Shown: positions 36,034 to 45,834 of the stretch, piece after piece
Layout: each line of letters starts with the position of its first letter
How positions within the stretch are numbered: position 1 is the first letter of the stretch
Notes under the pieces: generated by a model
Told to the model about the DNA's origin: nothing
The model's input: only the letters and a program-made list of their open reading frames with translations
Databases searched by the model: none
Program-made: the position numbers and the translations under genes
From: Neptunomonas phycophila
Lineage (GTDB): Bacteria; Pseudomonadota; Gammaproteobacteria; Pseudomonadales; Balneatricaceae
Assembly: GCF_001922575.1 (NCBI RefSeq)
Contig: NZ_MRCI01000001.1
Span: forward strand, 1,674,001 to 1,738,000
DNA: 64,000 nt
Direction: 5' to 3'

Positions 36034-36981
36034 ATGCTCCCCATCAACTATCGTCACCTTATTGCCTTTATCGCTGTTTCGCGCCAAGGAAGCTTTACGC
36101 AAGCGGCTGCGCATTTACATGTCACTCAATCCACTCTAACGGCCACCATCAAACAATTAGAGTCACAGACCGGCATACAATTACTGGACAGGACCACACG
36201 ACGTGTCCACCTGACACAAGCCGGTGAACGCTTTTTTCCTGTCGCCGAACGTCTAGTATCCGACTTCGATGCTGCTTTATCGGATTTAAAAGCAAGCGCC
36301 TTACAACAACAAGGCAGTGTATCGTTAGCGGCTTCAGCTTCGGTGGTAAGCACTCTACTACCCAATGTTATTGCGCAATACCGACAGGATTTTCCGAACG
36401 TAGCGATGACAATAATCGAGGAAGGTGCTAGTGGTATAGAGTCCGGTGTAGATGACAACCGCGCCGATTTTGGAATTGGGAGCAACCACAGCAACCAACC
36501 CACCCTTCACTACACCCCCCTAATTAAAGACCAATACGGGGTAGTGCTCCCTCAAGACCACCCTATTCTTGACCAAAACCCTTCGCTGATTAACCCTTCA
36601 GATATCACAAACTTTCCACAAATATTTTTAACAATAGATAACGGTATAAGATTACAACTAGACGAGTATTTGCAACAGTGGCCCACAATAAGTAAACGTG
36701 CAGCCGTCGAGGCCACAACACCTGCAACCTTAGCTTCATTGATTAAGTCGGGAATGGGAGTGAGCATTTTACCGGCACTAGCCGCCTCTACCTCGGCGTT
36801 TACCGAACTGACATTTGTGCCGTTGGATCAACCCGATATGTATAGAGAACTCTGCTTGATAACTCGCAGGGGCCGCTCGTTAAGCCCAGCAGGCGAAGAG
36901 TTGATGCGTAGGGTTATAGAATTATTAAAAGATATAACGCTGCCTCCTGGTGTCGAGAAGGCAGCACACCTATTGGTATGA
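36034..36981 (+). CDS. LysR-family transcriptional regulator (divergent from ydiJ)
   Basis: This 315-residue protein has an N-terminal winged helix-turn-helix (residues 8-65, FIAVSRQGSFTQAAAHLHVTQSTLTATIKQLE) and a LysR substrate-binding domain. It is divergent from ydiJ with 134 bases between. The 7-bp inverted repeat ATTTAAT (35971-35977) and ATTAAAT (36001-36007) lies in that spacer and could belong to a LysR binding site, but the match is weak. By layout it likely regulates ydiJ; the inducer is unknown. It is convergent with cvfB (2 bases apart). Confidence 0.9.
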   Translation: MLPINYRHLIAFIAVSRQGSFTQAAAHLHVTQSTLTATIKQLESQTGIQLLDRTTRRVHLTQAGERFFPVAERLVSDFDAALSDLKASALQQQGSVSLAASASVVSTLLPNVIAQYRQDFPNVAMTIIEEGASGIESGVDDNRADFGIGSNHSNQPTLHYTPLIKDQYGVVLPQDHPILDQNPSLINPSDITNFPQIFLTIDNGIRLQLDEYLQQWPTISKRAAVEATTPATLASLIKSGMGVSILPALAASTSAFTELTFVPLDQPDMYRELCLITRRGRSLSPAGEELMRRVIELLKDITLPPGVEKAAHLLV

Positions 36982-36982
36982 G

Positions 36983-37810
36983 TTACTTTAAATCAATGCC
37001 ATTGGGGCTAATAGTAATGAGCCCCTGTTTCATTAAAGCACCGATAGACATCTTATAGGCTTTTTTGCTGACCCCAAATGTTTGATAAATATCTTCTGGC
37101 GCGGATTTATCACCCAACGGGCTATGGCCACCACGATCTTCTAAATCTTCTAGTATACGACGCGACAATTCATCTACTTTGCCATATCCGGGTTTATCTA
37201 ACATCACATCGACCTTGCCATCTTCGAGTACGCGTTTGATATATCCATCGAGAGTTTGGCCAACACGGACTGTTCTAAACAGGTCTTGATTGTGCAGCAA
37301 AGCCTGATACTGACCATCGACAAGAACCAAAAAGCCAAGATCACTTCGGCGCCAAACAGATAAACTCACTTGCTGGCCCATTTTTAGATGCTCAGGCGCA
37401 GGCTCTAAAAACTTCTCAATTTTAGCCGACGCAGCCAGTCGGTCACTGTTGTCAATGTAAACACGTACGAACACCTTTTGACCAACTTCTAAGGGCTTGC
37501 GTTGTTCACCGTATGGCAACAGCAACTGCTTAGGAAGCCCCCAATCCAAAAAGGCACCTATGTTATTAACCTCAGCAACCTTTAAGTAACCGAATTCGCC
37601 TACTTTAGCTAAAGGGACACGTGTTGTAGCGACAATAAAATCATCTGTATCAAGGTACAAAAATACATCAACTTTATCGCCGACAGTCACTCCCGCGGGC
37701 ACATCTGCCTTGGGCAGCAACACTCCACCAAATTCACCGCCATCCAGATAAACACCAAATTCAGCTTCACGTATTATGCTTAGGGTGTTGTTTTTGCCTA
37801 TTTCAATCAC
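36983..37810 (-). CDS. cvfB: CvfB-family S1-like RNA-binding protein
   Basis: This protein of about 275 residues has tandem S1-like domains and a winged-helix C-terminus, as CvfB/YitL: VIEIGKNNTLSIIREAEFGVYLDGG, GAFLDWGLPKQLLLP, KVDVMLDKPGYGKVDE and SKKAYKMSIGALMKQGLI. The frame extends upstream to 37879, but the family starts at (M/V)IEIG and an AGGTAAG precedes the GTG at 37810, so that start is chosen. CvfB binds RNA and affects virulence gene expression in staphylococci; here its role is unknown. Convergent with the LysR gene. Confidence 0.88.
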   Translation of the reverse strand: MIEIGKNNTLSIIREAEFGVYLDGGEFGGVLLPKADVPAGVTVGDKVDVFLYLDTDDFIVATTRVPLAKVGEFGYLKVAEVNNIGAFLDWGLPKQLLLPYGEQRKPLEVGQKVFVRVYIDNSDRLAASAKIEKFLEPAPEHLKMGQQVSLSVWRRSDLGFLVLVDGQYQALLHNQDLFRTVRVGQTLDGYIKRVLEDGKVDVMLDKPGYGKVDELSRRILEDLEDRGGHSPLGDKSAPEDIYQTFGVSKKAYKMSIGALMKQGLITISPNGIDLK

Positions 37811-37889
37811 TGTGCTTACCTGTCTTATTACTGTGCTAATACAAAGCGCAACCTTACCAGATGTCACGCCTACGCCCAATCTAAACCAT

Positions 37890-37915
37890 AAAAAAAGGAG
37901 CCAATGGCTCCTTTT
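37890..37915 (-). terminator. Rho-independent terminator of the chemoreceptor gene
   Basis: AAAAGGAGCC-AAT-GGCTCCTTTT, a perfect 10-bp stem; on the minus strand it runs into further Ts. It stands between the chemoreceptor gene and cvfB. Confidence 0.85.
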
Positions 37916-37930
37916 ATCTATATTTAAAAA

Positions 37931-39943
37931 TCATCGGCTTTGATCGAGACTTTTAAGACGCTCGATAGCTTCGACTTCTTTATCAATTTGATCCATTTCT
38001 TGGGTGATGTGGCTGATGTAATCCACGCTTTCACGCATTTGTTCGCCCGCTTTTTGAGAGGAGCCAACCAAATTTTGCATCTCATCGCCCAAGGCCAGAG
38101 CCCCTTCAGCAATACGAGCCATGGACTCTTCTGTGTTGGTAATGGTTTTACGAATCTCATCAATCGAGCCAGTAACCGCATTAATGGTGTCACCCGTTTG
38201 ATTCAAACTTTTTTGCGTATTATGAGACAGCTGACGTACTTCATCTGCTACAACAGCAAACCCTCGCCCCGCATCGCCAGCCCTTGCCGCTTCAATAGCA
38301 GCATTAAGAGCTAAAAGGTTTGTTTGGTCCGCAATGCCCGATATAACACTCAAAATCGATAACACTTCTTCTGAGTTATGCTTTAGGTGCTCTACTTTGT
38401 CGTGCAATGCTTTTCGGTCTTCATTTTGGCTTTCTATACTGGTAGAAAACTCCGTAAAACGTCCCTGTATATCTTCAACGACTCTACCGGTTGTTACCGC
38501 ATAGTCAGAAACATCATTAAAGCTATCTACCATTTTTCGCAACAGTGGACGATATTCGCCCATATACTCAACAAGCTTCGATTGCACCGTGTTTATATGT
38601 TTTAAGCTGTTGGTACGAGATTCTAAAAAGAACTGCCTAAAGTCGCTGTAATGCTGCGGAAAACGATCAGCATATTCATCTTTAAACCGTTGCCCTTCCT
38701 CCACTTTAAAAAATAACAATGCGGTTAGTGTCTGGTTCATATGAACGCCCAACAACTCACCAAAAGTCGAGAAACCCGCCACAGGAATATCTGAGAAGTT
38801 AACAACCTGGCTTAAGTTATTCGCATTATTTAACCGGCGTAAGATACAGTCATTAGCAAGCATTGCGATTGGTTTAACTGACTTGGTGGCCATAAACGCA
38901 TCAAAATCTGAGCGAGTTGTGCTTGCAAAATCTTTGGCTTTCACTAAGAAGAGTTGATCACCAAACTCCATGTCGCAAAAAAATGAAATACTACCACTGT
39001 CAGTATCAATGCCAGCGGTGGATCGTATAAATAATTCTGAGCCGATTTTTACAGCAAAAGAATAACCAACCAATGCATCATTTAACTGAGCGGGTTGGCA
39101 TCGGAAATGATCACACAAGGCGTTAACAAATGTTTTTAACTCAGATGAGCCTTGAGAGACAACTGAGCTTACCTGCCGAGTGTATATATCAGATTCAATA
39201 ACCGTAAAGGCCGTTGTTGTTTCTTCAAAATTATGAGATTTAAAAATGCCGTAACGTATTTGAGGCGCTAATTTAGCAAAGGCAATAACAGCCGAATTCC
39301 TAGCAACCCTATCGCCATCAAAGACTAGCGCTTGCTTAAAATCTAGTTTCCCGCCAGCTGAGCCACCAATAAAGTAGCATGGGAACAAACCACTCTCATA
39401 CAACCCTTGCATAAAGAAGTTTTCACTGGCGGTTAACCCATCGAAAAAAGTAATGGCAAGGGTGTCTTGATAATTCACATCAAAGGGTAAAGTGACCTTT
39501 GAAATTTCCGCCGACAACTTTTCGACACGCTCTTTTCTGGATATAGACACCTGGCCGCTCTGGATATCCTCACAGAGTAGAGGCACTGATCTGATTTCTA
39601 CGTGAGTGAATATCTCACTACTAAAGCTTTGCAGAACAATATTATCCCAATGCCCTTCGGCCGAATGATAAAGTGAAGATTGGCATGTGCTTAGCTCACC
39701 GGCCGTCATAACACCCATCACTTTCTTCGCAAAGGGCATGGCGGATTTTAATCGGCGCATTGTATTTTCAAAATCTAAATGTGGAGACACATAAGCAATT
39801 ACAAGAGAACATTCATCCTGATCAAACGCTAACGACTCAAGCGACTCAGGTGCTATTTTTTGGCTTGTAATCGAGACTATGTTAATAGGAGCTTTTGAGC
39901 TACGTTTAATGTTATTTTTCGAGCTGCGTCCGAACCATCCCAT
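37931..39943 (-). CDS. Soluble chemoreceptor with FIST sensor domain
   Basis: This 670-residue protein joins an N-terminal FIST_N/FIST_C sensor module (about residues 20-390; [29 protein letters not shown]) to a C-terminal methyl-accepting chemotaxis signalling domain (about 480-660) with the hairpin tip [37 protein letters not shown]. No transmembrane segment is seen, so it should be a cytoplasmic receptor. FIST domains are predicted to bind small ligands such as amino acids. No che genes are adjacent. Confidence 0.9.
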   Translation of the reverse strand: MGWFGRSSKNNIKRSSKAPINIVSITSQKIAPESLESLAFDQDECSLVIAYVSPHLDFENTMRRLKSAMPFAKKVMGVMTAGELSTCQSSLYHSAEGHWDNIVLQSFSSEIFTHVEIRSVPLLCEDIQSGQVSISRKERVEKLSAEISKVTLPFDVNYQDTLAITFFDGLTASENFFMQGLYESGLFPCYFIGGSAGGKLDFKQALVFDGDRVARNSAVIAFAKLAPQIRYGIFKSHNFEETTTAFTVIESDIYTRQVSSVVSQGSSELKTFVNALCDHFRCQPAQLNDALVGYSFAVKIGSELFIRSTAGIDTDSGSISFFCDMEFGDQLFLVKAKDFASTTRSDFDAFMATKSVKPIAMLANDCILRRLNNANNLSQVVNFSDIPVAGFSTFGELLGVHMNQTLTALLFFKVEEGQRFKDEYADRFPQHYSDFRQFFLESRTNSLKHINTVQSKLVEYMGEYRPLLRKMVDSFNDVSDYAVTTGRVVEDIQGRFTEFSTSIESQNEDRKALHDKVEHLKHNSEEVLSILSVISGIADQTNLLALNAAIEAARAGDAGRGFAVVADEVRQLSHNTQKSLNQTGDTINAVTGSIDEIRKTITNTEESMARIAEGALALGDEMQNLVGSSQKAGEQMRESVDYISHITQEMDQIDKEVEAIERLKSLDQSR

Positions 39944-40143
39944 CTTCCATTACCTTGCATCTGATGTTTTATTATTCATTCTGTTGAAAGCGCTAAAGCG
40001 CAACCAACAATGGCTAACACTATAAATATAGAAGCAAAAATTATATTTGCTGATATTTATCGGCTAAACACTCATAAAACTTAAGGATAAAGCTGCAATA
40101 TAACGAAACAGGGATTGATGTAGGCAGACTATGAGTTTGGTAT

Positions 40144-40172
40144 AAAAAAGCCACGATATATAATCATGGCTT
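40144..40172 (-). terminator. Rho-independent terminator of the 61-residue protein gene
   Basis: On the minus strand AAGCCATGAT and ATCGTGGCTT form a 10-bp stem with one mismatch and a 5-base loop, followed by TTTTAT. It begins 20 bases after the stop codon at 40192. Confidence 0.8.
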
Positions 40173-40191
40173 ATCTAGAATATTCACCAGA

Positions 40192-40377
40192 TTAGTGAAG
40201 GTTGTCATACTTCTTTTTTATCTCGATCAGCTGAGGCTGAATATCAAGGGGGGCATAATTCATGGCTTGTTCAAAAAGCTCCTTGTTATCATCTGACAGG
40301 CGGTCCTCTTCTGACATTGCTGTAAGTTTACGCATAGCCTCGACAAATTTAGGATGTAATGATTCATCTTGATGCAT
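40192..40377 (-). CDS. Small hypothetical protein (61 residues)
   Basis: The ATG at 40377 has an excellent Shine-Dalgarno (GGAGGG) seven bases upstream, so the protein is MHQDESLHPKFVEAMRKLTAM...KKYDNLH, 61 residues. It is acidic, helical and without membrane segments. A clear terminator follows, so a separate small transcript is likely. No family recognised. Confidence 0.75.
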   Translation of the reverse strand: MHQDESLHPKFVEAMRKLTAMSEEDRLSDDNKELFEQAMNYAPLDIQPQLIEIKKKYDNLH

Positions 40378-40536
40378 GGTGTAGCCCTCCAAAAGTGTCG
40401 CGTTAGAAACGCGTTAAATACCAAAAGTGGTGTTTAAAGATGTCCGGAAATACGGCAAAAGTACTTCCTCCATCTTGCAGTTAATATTAATAATGACCGT
40501 ATAGAGTCTTTTTCTCATATTCGGTTCGATATAAAA

Positions 40537-41049
40537 CTAATCAGTTGTTTGCCGACGGGCGCGATACTCATTAAGAATTTTTTTGTACTCAGCATTAATT
40601 TGAGACTTTCTTTCACTTAATTTAGATGCCGGTTCATCAGTATCTTCAATAATTTGCTGCTTTCGCTCACTCAACGTTTGTTTATCAGCATCATTATACT
40701 TAACTGCATCCGTCAAATCGGCAGTGCCACGACTTTGCTTACTTTTTGGGTCCTTCTCACCTTCGCCTAAGTCTTGCTCTTCGTCTGTTTTCTCAGGATT
40801 GACTGTAGGCGCTGGTTGACTATCCTGCTCCTTAGGAAAAGCGGACGAAGGAACGCTACGGAAAGGAGTAGCTACATTATTGTATGCTTTTTTTTGAGCA
40901 TCCACGCCTGCGGGCGCTTGGTCGCTATAATGAACCACACCCTGTTCATCTACCCAGCGGTAGATATCCGCTTGACCGATTCCTGCCATGGCACAAGCAA
41001 CAAAGACCAAAGCTACACTCTTAACATTAATGTATGTTTTAACAGGCAT
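40537..41049 (-). CDS. DUF4124 domain periplasmic protein
   Basis: This 170-residue protein has a signal peptide (VALVFVACAMAGIGQA) and a DUF4124 domain (ADIYRWVDEQGVVHYSDQAPAG), then a low-complexity acidic/Lys/Gln-rich region with repeated SERK(S/Q)QI and a charged C-terminus. DUF4124 is found in periplasmic proteins, often near cell-wall enzymes; another DUF4124-like stretch is in the lytic transglycosylase at 55369. Function unknown. Confidence 0.82.
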   Translation of the reverse strand: MPVKTYINVKSVALVFVACAMAGIGQADIYRWVDEQGVVHYSDQAPAGVDAQKKAYNNVATPFRSVPSSAFPKEQDSQPAPTVNPEKTDEEQDLGEGEKDPKSKQSRGTADLTDAVKYNDADKQTLSERKQQIIEDTDEPASKLSERKSQINAEYKKILNEYRARRQTTD

Positions 41050-41235
41050 GCGATTCCTTGCTTTTATACCGGTCGTCGTAAAAAAACCACGTTTGTAGCA
41101 ACAAAATGATTTAAAAGCAGTATAAAAGTACTTCCGTCAGCCCACCAGCTTTTTCATCCCACTAAATAGCATCCCCTATACAGTTTTATAGTCAAATCTG
41201 GCATAATGCGCGCACATTTTATAAGGTTAATAGAT

Positions 41236-41808
41236 ATGTCATTAGAACAACGCTTGGCTGAAAGAAGCCAATCAACATGCGAGTTATGCGGCTCAACAAA
41301 CGACTTAACTAGCTTCGCCGTAGAGCCTTCCGATGGCAGTTTGGATCAATCGGCTTACCTCTGCCAAACATGTACAACACAGATTAAAAATGCTGATGAA
41401 ACTAACATCAATCACTGGCGTTGCTTAACAGACAGCATGTGGAGCCAAGAACCAGCCATTCAAGTATTGGCTTGGCGTCAGCTGACTCGATTAGCGGGCA
41501 TGGGAGAAATTTGGGCTCAAGATGCATTAGAGCTGATGTACTTGGATGACGATACGACTAAGTGGGCGCATCAAGGTGCCGAGACCGATGATGTAGAGCC
41601 AACGCTAGACTCTAATGGCTCTCCATTACAAGCAGGCGACAATGTGACTTTAATTAAAGACCTGGACGTTAAAGGCGCAGGTTTTACCGCTAAACGAGGC
41701 ACTGTCGTCAGAGGCATTTCATTGACATCCAACCCAGAACACATCGAAGGACGGGTAAATGGAACGCGCATAGTACTCGTTAGTAAATTCCTAAAGAAAT
41801 CATCATAA
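41236..41808 (+). CDS. PhnA/YjdM-like zinc-ribbon protein
   Basis: The frame opens at 41206, but the ATG at 41236 (MSLEQRLAERSQSTCELCG) is preceded by AAGG and gives the usual length, 190 residues. It has an N-terminal zinc ribbon (CELC near residue 15 and CQTC near 44) and a C-terminal PhnA domain (GDNVTLIKDLDVKGAGFTAKRGTVVRGI). The alkylphosphonate-utilisation name is historical; no phn genes are adjacent and the role is unknown. Convergent with the DUF4870 gene. Confidence 0.88.
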   Translation: MSLEQRLAERSQSTCELCGSTNDLTSFAVEPSDGSLDQSAYLCQTCTTQIKNADETNINHWRCLTDSMWSQEPAIQVLAWRQLTRLAGMGEIWAQDALELMYLDDDTTKWAHQGAETDDVEPTLDSNGSPLQAGDNVTLIKDLDVKGAGFTAKRGTVVRGISLTSNPEHIEGRVNGTRIVLVSKFLKKSS

Positions 41809-41825
41809 GCAATTTGATTTTAAAG

Positions 41826-41853
41826 CATATGCGCATAAAAAGGTGCGCATATG
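41826..41853. terminator. Inverted repeat between convergent genes
   Basis: Perfect 10-bp arms CATATGCGCA / TGCGCATATG with an 8-base loop between the PhnA-like gene and the DUF4870 gene. Few Ts follow, so termination strength is uncertain. Confidence 0.6.
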
Positions 41854-41884
41854 GTCTATTTAGGTGTTCAAAAAGTGAGGTCTG

Positions 41885-42241
41885 TTAACTGTACATTGGC
41901 TTATTATCGCTAAGGGCCAACCACCCTTTCACAATGCGGTATATGCCCCAAACCCAATTGGCCAGTAGGATAAAATATCCCACAATAAAAATAGCGGTCA
42001 GCAGCCCAACAACAAACCATAAAATCGAGAACCAAAAGGTTTTAATCTGCCAATTAAAATGGCTTTCTAGCCATGTCCCTTCAACATCGGATTTTTTAAC
42101 ATAATTCATAATCACAGCAACCACCGCCGTGATACCGATAAAATAACCAATCGCCTGCAGGGCATAGATGAGCGTAGTTAAATCTTTATCTTTAGACAGG
42201 TTTTTCGATTGCGGATCAATGTGTGATTCTGGGTACTCCAT
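41885..42241 (-). CDS. DUF4870 family membrane protein
   Basis: The start at 42241 (MEYPESHIDPQS) follows GAGG six bases upstream, giving 118 residues; a longer frame to 42292 is less likely. Three membrane segments are evident (LIYALQAIGYFIGITAVVAVI, FWFSILWFVVGLLTAIFI, FILLANWVWGIYRIVKG) and the arrangement is that of DUF4870 proteins. Inner membrane; function unknown. Confidence 0.88.
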   Translation of the reverse strand: MEYPESHIDPQSKNLSKDKDLTTLIYALQAIGYFIGITAVVAVIMNYVKKSDVEGTWLESHFNWQIKTFWFSILWFVVGLLTAIFIVGYFILLANWVWGIYRIVKGWLALSDNKPMYS

Positions 42242-42393
42242 CACAACCTCATATTCAAACAACGACACTATATGATGAAAAGTGCGTATCACTAGAAGCC
42301 ATATTTGCTTATCGGCATAAGCTCAAGACAAGCATCATCAGCCTCTAGTGACCACGAGTAATTCAGACTACGCATTCAACGCAGAAGTTTCAT

Positions 42394-42888
42394 TTAATGG
42401 TGATGCCCGCCTTCACCATGCGCATGCCCGTGCTGTATTTCTTCTGCAGTTGCTTCTCGCACATCTTCTATACCTATTTCAAACGTTACCGTTTTACCAG
42501 AGAGGGGGTGGTTAACATCTACTGTCACCATAAATTTACCCACCTTAACAACAGTAACCTGACGCTTACCTTCTTCCGTTTCTAATAGCGCAACCATTCC
42601 CGGTTTCCATTGCTTTTGACCAGGCTCTGCTCCTTGCAAGTGTTTTGCCGGTACGCGGTGTACTGCACTATCATCACGCTCTCCAAATGCATCGACAGGC
42701 GCTAAGGTTGCTGAGAAAGAGTCTCCCGCCGCTTTGCCTTCAAATTCCGCCTCTAGCGCTGGCATCAATCCATTATGGCCATGTAGGTAGGCCACCGGTT
42801 TACCTTCATCTGTAGCTTCAAGCAATTCCCCTGCCTGATCTTTTAATTGGTAACTAAAACGAACCACTGTATTTTTTGCAACAAGCAT
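42394..42888 (-). CDS. slyD: FKBP-type peptidyl-prolyl isomerase SlyD
   Basis: This 164-residue protein is an SlyD: FKBP fold with an inserted chaperone domain (VVRFSYQLKDQAGELLEATDEG, YLHGHNGLMPALEAEFEGKAAGD, FEIGIEDVREAT), and a C-terminal His-rich tail (HGHAHGEGGHHH) that binds nickel. SlyD speeds proline isomerisation and supplies nickel for hydrogenase maturation. Cytoplasmic. It follows the LOG-family gene by 24 bases in transcription order and may be in the same operon. Confidence 0.94.
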   Translation of the reverse strand: MLVAKNTVVRFSYQLKDQAGELLEATDEGKPVAYLHGHNGLMPALEAEFEGKAAGDSFSATLAPVDAFGERDDSAVHRVPAKHLQGAEPGQKQWKPGMVALLETEEGKRQVTVVKVGKFMVTVDVNHPLSGKTVTFEIGIEDVREATAEEIQHGHAHGEGGHHH

Positions 42889-42912
42889 CTTTTTTCTTCT
42901 CTATAACTGTTA

Positions 42913-43464
42913 TTACATGGCTGAGTGATGTGACTTTGACAAAGACAATAAAGCCGCATCAACAGTGTCTTCTAATGAAACTAATCCTCGGCTATATGCA
43001 GAAACAAAGCCTTCTTGTTCCGTATGCGCTAAAAAGCCAAAAAGTTGCTCATAATAACCCAATACGTTTAAAAAAATGGCAGGCTTTTGGTGATAATCGA
43101 GGTAAGACCACGTCCAAACTTCAAATATTTCTTCAAGCGTCCCTATTCCGCCTGGCAAAGCTACAAAACCTTCCGCCAACTCTGCCATTTTAGCCTTGCG
43201 TTGATGCATATCCTTAACCACAAATAACTGGGTTAACCCTGGATGCGCTACTTCTTTTTTTACCAGTGCATCCGGTATTACACCATAGACCTGACCACCG
43301 GCCTTTAATGCACTGTCAGCTATCACCCCCATCAACCCAGTGTGCCCACCACCGTATACTAACGTATGTCCTTGTGTGGCTAACTTAGTGCCCAACTCTT
43401 TGGCTATATTGGCATAACCGGCGTTATTACCTAGGGAAGCACCGCAAAAGACGGCAATATTCAT
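42913..43464 (-). CDS. LOG-family protein (TIGR00730, Rossmann-fold nucleotide hydrolase)
   Basis: The ATG at 43464 (MNIAVFCGASLGNNAGYANIAKELG) gives 183 residues and the family-typical start, following AGAGAGAA. The signature PGGIGTLEEIFEVWTWSYL is present, as in LOG cytokinin-activating enzymes and related bacterial nucleoside-5'-monophosphate phosphoribohydrolases. GGGHTGLMGVIAD is the other family motif. Substrate in bacteria unclear. Adjacent slyD is 24 bases downstream. Confidence 0.9.
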   Translation of the reverse strand: MNIAVFCGASLGNNAGYANIAKELGTKLATQGHTLVYGGGHTGLMGVIADSALKAGGQVYGVIPDALVKKEVAHPGLTQLFVVKDMHQRKAKMAELAEGFVALPGGIGTLEEIFEVWTWSYLDYHQKPAIFLNVLGYYEQLFGFLAHTEQEGFVSAYSRGLVSLEDTVDAALLSLSKSHHSAM

Positions 43465-43546
43465 TTCAGATTCTCTCTTTGTAGACTTTAGCGCCAATGC
43501 GCTTACACTAATCACAATTTAGATATTCGCCATAAGGATCTTGACC

Positions 43547-44020
43547 ATGAAAAAGGCCGTTTTATGTCTTTCTACCCTGTTATTACTCACAGGCTGCTCC
43601 GATAACGAAGTCGGTGACGTTAGCCTTGGATTATTTACTTTAAAAGATATTAAGCTTGATCAGATGGTTGATCCTATCGTGACAGGGGTTACTTGTCATA
43701 TTGCATCGGTGGAGGCTAATTTAAGCCTATCAGACCCAAGCGACAGCTCAATTGCCTGCCGCCAAACCGGTGAAATAACCCCAGAGATGATCGCACAAAT
43801 CGATAAAAGCAAATCAGGTGAAGTTATTTTAAAGAAATCTAAAAGCATCTTCTTTAAAAATATGAAGGTACGTCGTATTCTGGATCCAGAAAATCAAACG
43901 CTGATGTACTTGTCATACTCTACTAAAGAAACAACAGGTAGCTTTAAGCACAGCTTGTCTACGGTGCCTTTATGGGGCACAAAAGCCTATGTTACTCCGC
44001 CTCCCGCTCCATCGAACTAG
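43547..44020 (+). CDS. creA: CreA family lipoprotein
   Basis: The ATG at 43547, after AAGGA, starts a 157-residue protein with a lipobox LTGC (Cys17). The rest resembles CreA: EVGDVSLGLFTLKDIKLDQMVDPIVTGVTCHIASVE, SIACRQTGEI and SKSIFFKNMKVRRILD. Bacterial CreA is a periplasmic protein of unknown function. Its 3' end overlaps the LysR gene by four bases. Confidence 0.88.
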   Translation: MKKAVLCLSTLLLLTGCSDNEVGDVSLGLFTLKDIKLDQMVDPIVTGVTCHIASVEANLSLSDPSDSSIACRQTGEITPEMIAQIDKSKSGEVILKKSKSIFFKNMKVRRILDPENQTLMYLSYSTKETTGSFKHSLSTVPLWGTKAYVTPPPAPSN

Positions 44021-44919
44021 CACTGCAACACATCTAATTTCAACCCTTGAAGGTTAATAATCATCTCACGTGCGGCGGTTGACAATGGATATCGCCGACG
44101 CGTAATGATACCCACATCATGACTAATAACAGGGCTACTTAAGGGTTTGCACACAGCCCCCAACTCTAGCATTTGTGCCTCACATAACGAAGGCATAATA
44201 CTGATACCCAATCCCTTAGATACCATTTGCCCAATGGTCGTTAATTGATGGGTTTCGAGCTGCGGTGATATGTGCAACCCTTCTTGCTCTAAGCGCGCAT
44301 CAACTAAAAGGCGCACACTAGACGGACGCTGAAGCACAATAAAATCATTCGGTAAAATATCAGCACCGGTTATCTCGTCCTTCGTATTAAGAACATGCTG
44401 TCTAGGAATAACCGCCATAAAACGATCTGTGTAAAGCTTTTGAAAGACTAGGTCTTCAGCTTCCCCAGGATCAAATGCGATACCGACCTCTACTCGCCCC
44501 GTTCGGACCATATCGATAACGTCCTCAGCTATCACATCGTGAACCGTCAAGTTGATATGTGGATGGTGCGCCCTAAACTTCAACAACACATCGGGCAAAC
44601 AACTTGAGGCAAAAAAAGGCATGGCTGCGATGGCTACTTTTCCTCGAAACAACGCAAATCGGTTGTGCATTTCCTCCAATGCCTCATCCAGTTCTGCTAG
44701 CAACCGCTGTGCAGTAGGTAAAAAAGCCTCGCCTTCAGGGGTCAAAGCCAACGTTCTGGTTGTACGGGAGAGCAAAGGCCCACCGAGCGCGTCTTCTAAA
44801 TTTTTGATAGCAACACTCAACGCCGGCTGCGAAATATGAATTTGCGAACACGCCTCTGTAAAACTACGAGTTTTAGCTACAGCTACAAAAGCGCGTAACT
44901 GCTTGACTGTAATATTCAT
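44017..44919 (-). CDS. LysR-family transcriptional regulator (divergent from scoAB)
   Basis: This 300-residue protein has an N-terminal winged helix (FVAVAKTRSFTEACSQIHISQPALSVAIKNLE) and a LysR effector domain. It is divergent from scoA with 203 bases between. A perfect inverted repeat ATAAATAA-AATTTA-TTATTTAT (44959-44980), 40 bases from its start, is a good candidate for the LysR binding site. Regulation of the CoA transferase genes is the natural inference. The 3' end overlaps creA by four bases. Confidence 0.9.
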   Translation of the reverse strand: MNITVKQLRAFVAVAKTRSFTEACSQIHISQPALSVAIKNLEDALGGPLLSRTTRTLALTPEGEAFLPTAQRLLAELDEALEEMHNRFALFRGKVAIAAMPFFASSCLPDVLLKFRAHHPHINLTVHDVIAEDVIDMVRTGRVEVGIAFDPGEAEDLVFQKLYTDRFMAVIPRQHVLNTKDEITGADILPNDFIVLQRPSSVRLLVDARLEQEGLHISPQLETHQLTTIGQMVSKGLGISIMPSLCEAQMLELGAVCKPLSSPVISHDVGIITRRRYPLSTAAREMIINLQGLKLDVLQC

Positions 44920-44958
44920 TTTCTAAGAACCCTAGATCAGATCAATGACAAGCCATTT

Positions 44959-44980
44959 ATAAATAAAATTTATTATTTAT
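44959..44980. promoter_or_regulatory. LysR-type operator candidate
   Basis: Perfect 8-bp inverted repeat ATAAATAA / TTATTTAT with a 6-base centre in the spacer between the divergent LysR and scoA genes. Confidence 0.5.
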
Positions 44981-45122
44981 TCGATTAATTGCATTGGATA
45001 AATAATATAGAGTGTAAGACACTAGATGCATAATGATTTTCCAACGCGATGGAATAGCGATCCTAATCAGAATTGGGTCACCCACATAAAAGCAACAACT
45101 ATTGAAAGGCATGGAGGATTCG

Positions 45123-45821
45123 ATGTCAGGGTTTAATAAAGTAGTTAACAGCTATGAAGAAGCAATGGCTGGTCTAGAAGATGGCATGACAATCATAGCC
45201 GGCGGATTTGGCTTATGTGGTATCCCTGAAAACTTGATCTCTGAGATTAAGCGAAAAGGTACTACTGATCTTACAGTGGTATCTAATAACTGCGGCATAG
45301 ATGGGTTTGGCTTAGGTATTTTACTGGAAGACAAGCAAATCAAAAAAATGATCTCTTCTTATGTGGGTGAAAACGCACTGTTTGAAAAGCAATTATTAGC
45401 TGGCGAACTAGAAGTTGAATTAACACCGCAAGGCACCCTAGCCGAAAAAATGCGTGCAGGAGGAGCCGGTATCCCTGCTTTCTTTACCGCGACGGGTTTT
45501 GGTACGCCTGTTGGTGAAGGTAAAGAAGTTCGCGAATTTAATGGTCGTTCTTACATCATGGAAGAATCGATTACAGGTGATTTTGCCATTGTAAAAGGCT
45601 GGAAAGCTGACCGTTATGGTAATGTTATGTATCGCCATACCGCGCAAAACTTCAATCCAATGGCCGCAACAGCAGGAAAGATAACAGTCGTTGAAGTTGA
45701 GGAAATAGTAGAACCAGGTGAGTTAGACCCTACACAAATACACACACCGGGCATATACGTAGATCGCTTAATCCTCGGTACTTTTGAAAAACGCATCGAA
45801 CAACGCACTGTACGCAGTTAA
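45123..45821 (+). CDS. scoA: Succinyl-CoA:3-ketoacid CoA-transferase subunit A
   Basis: The ATG at 45123 ([15 protein letters not shown]) has a GGAGG seven bases upstream and gives 232 residues. It matches Sco[72 protein letters not shown] and [12 protein letters not shown]. With ScoB it transfers CoA from succinyl-CoA to acetoacetate, so ketone bodies or products of amino-acid and PHA breakdown can enter central metabolism. 13 bases separate it from scoB. Confidence 0.93.
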   Translation: MSGFNKVVNSYEEAMAGLEDGMTIIAGGFGLCGIPENLISEIKRKGTTDLTVVSNNCGIDGFGLGILLEDKQIKKMISSYVGENALFEKQLLAGELEVELTPQGTLAEKMRAGGAGIPAFFTATGFGTPVGEGKEVREFNGRSYIMEESITGDFAIVKGWKADRYGNVMYRHTAQNFNPMAATAGKITVVEVEEIVEPGELDPTQIHTPGIYVDRLILGTFEKRIEQRTVRS

Positions 45822-45834
45822 GGAGGCAATACAA

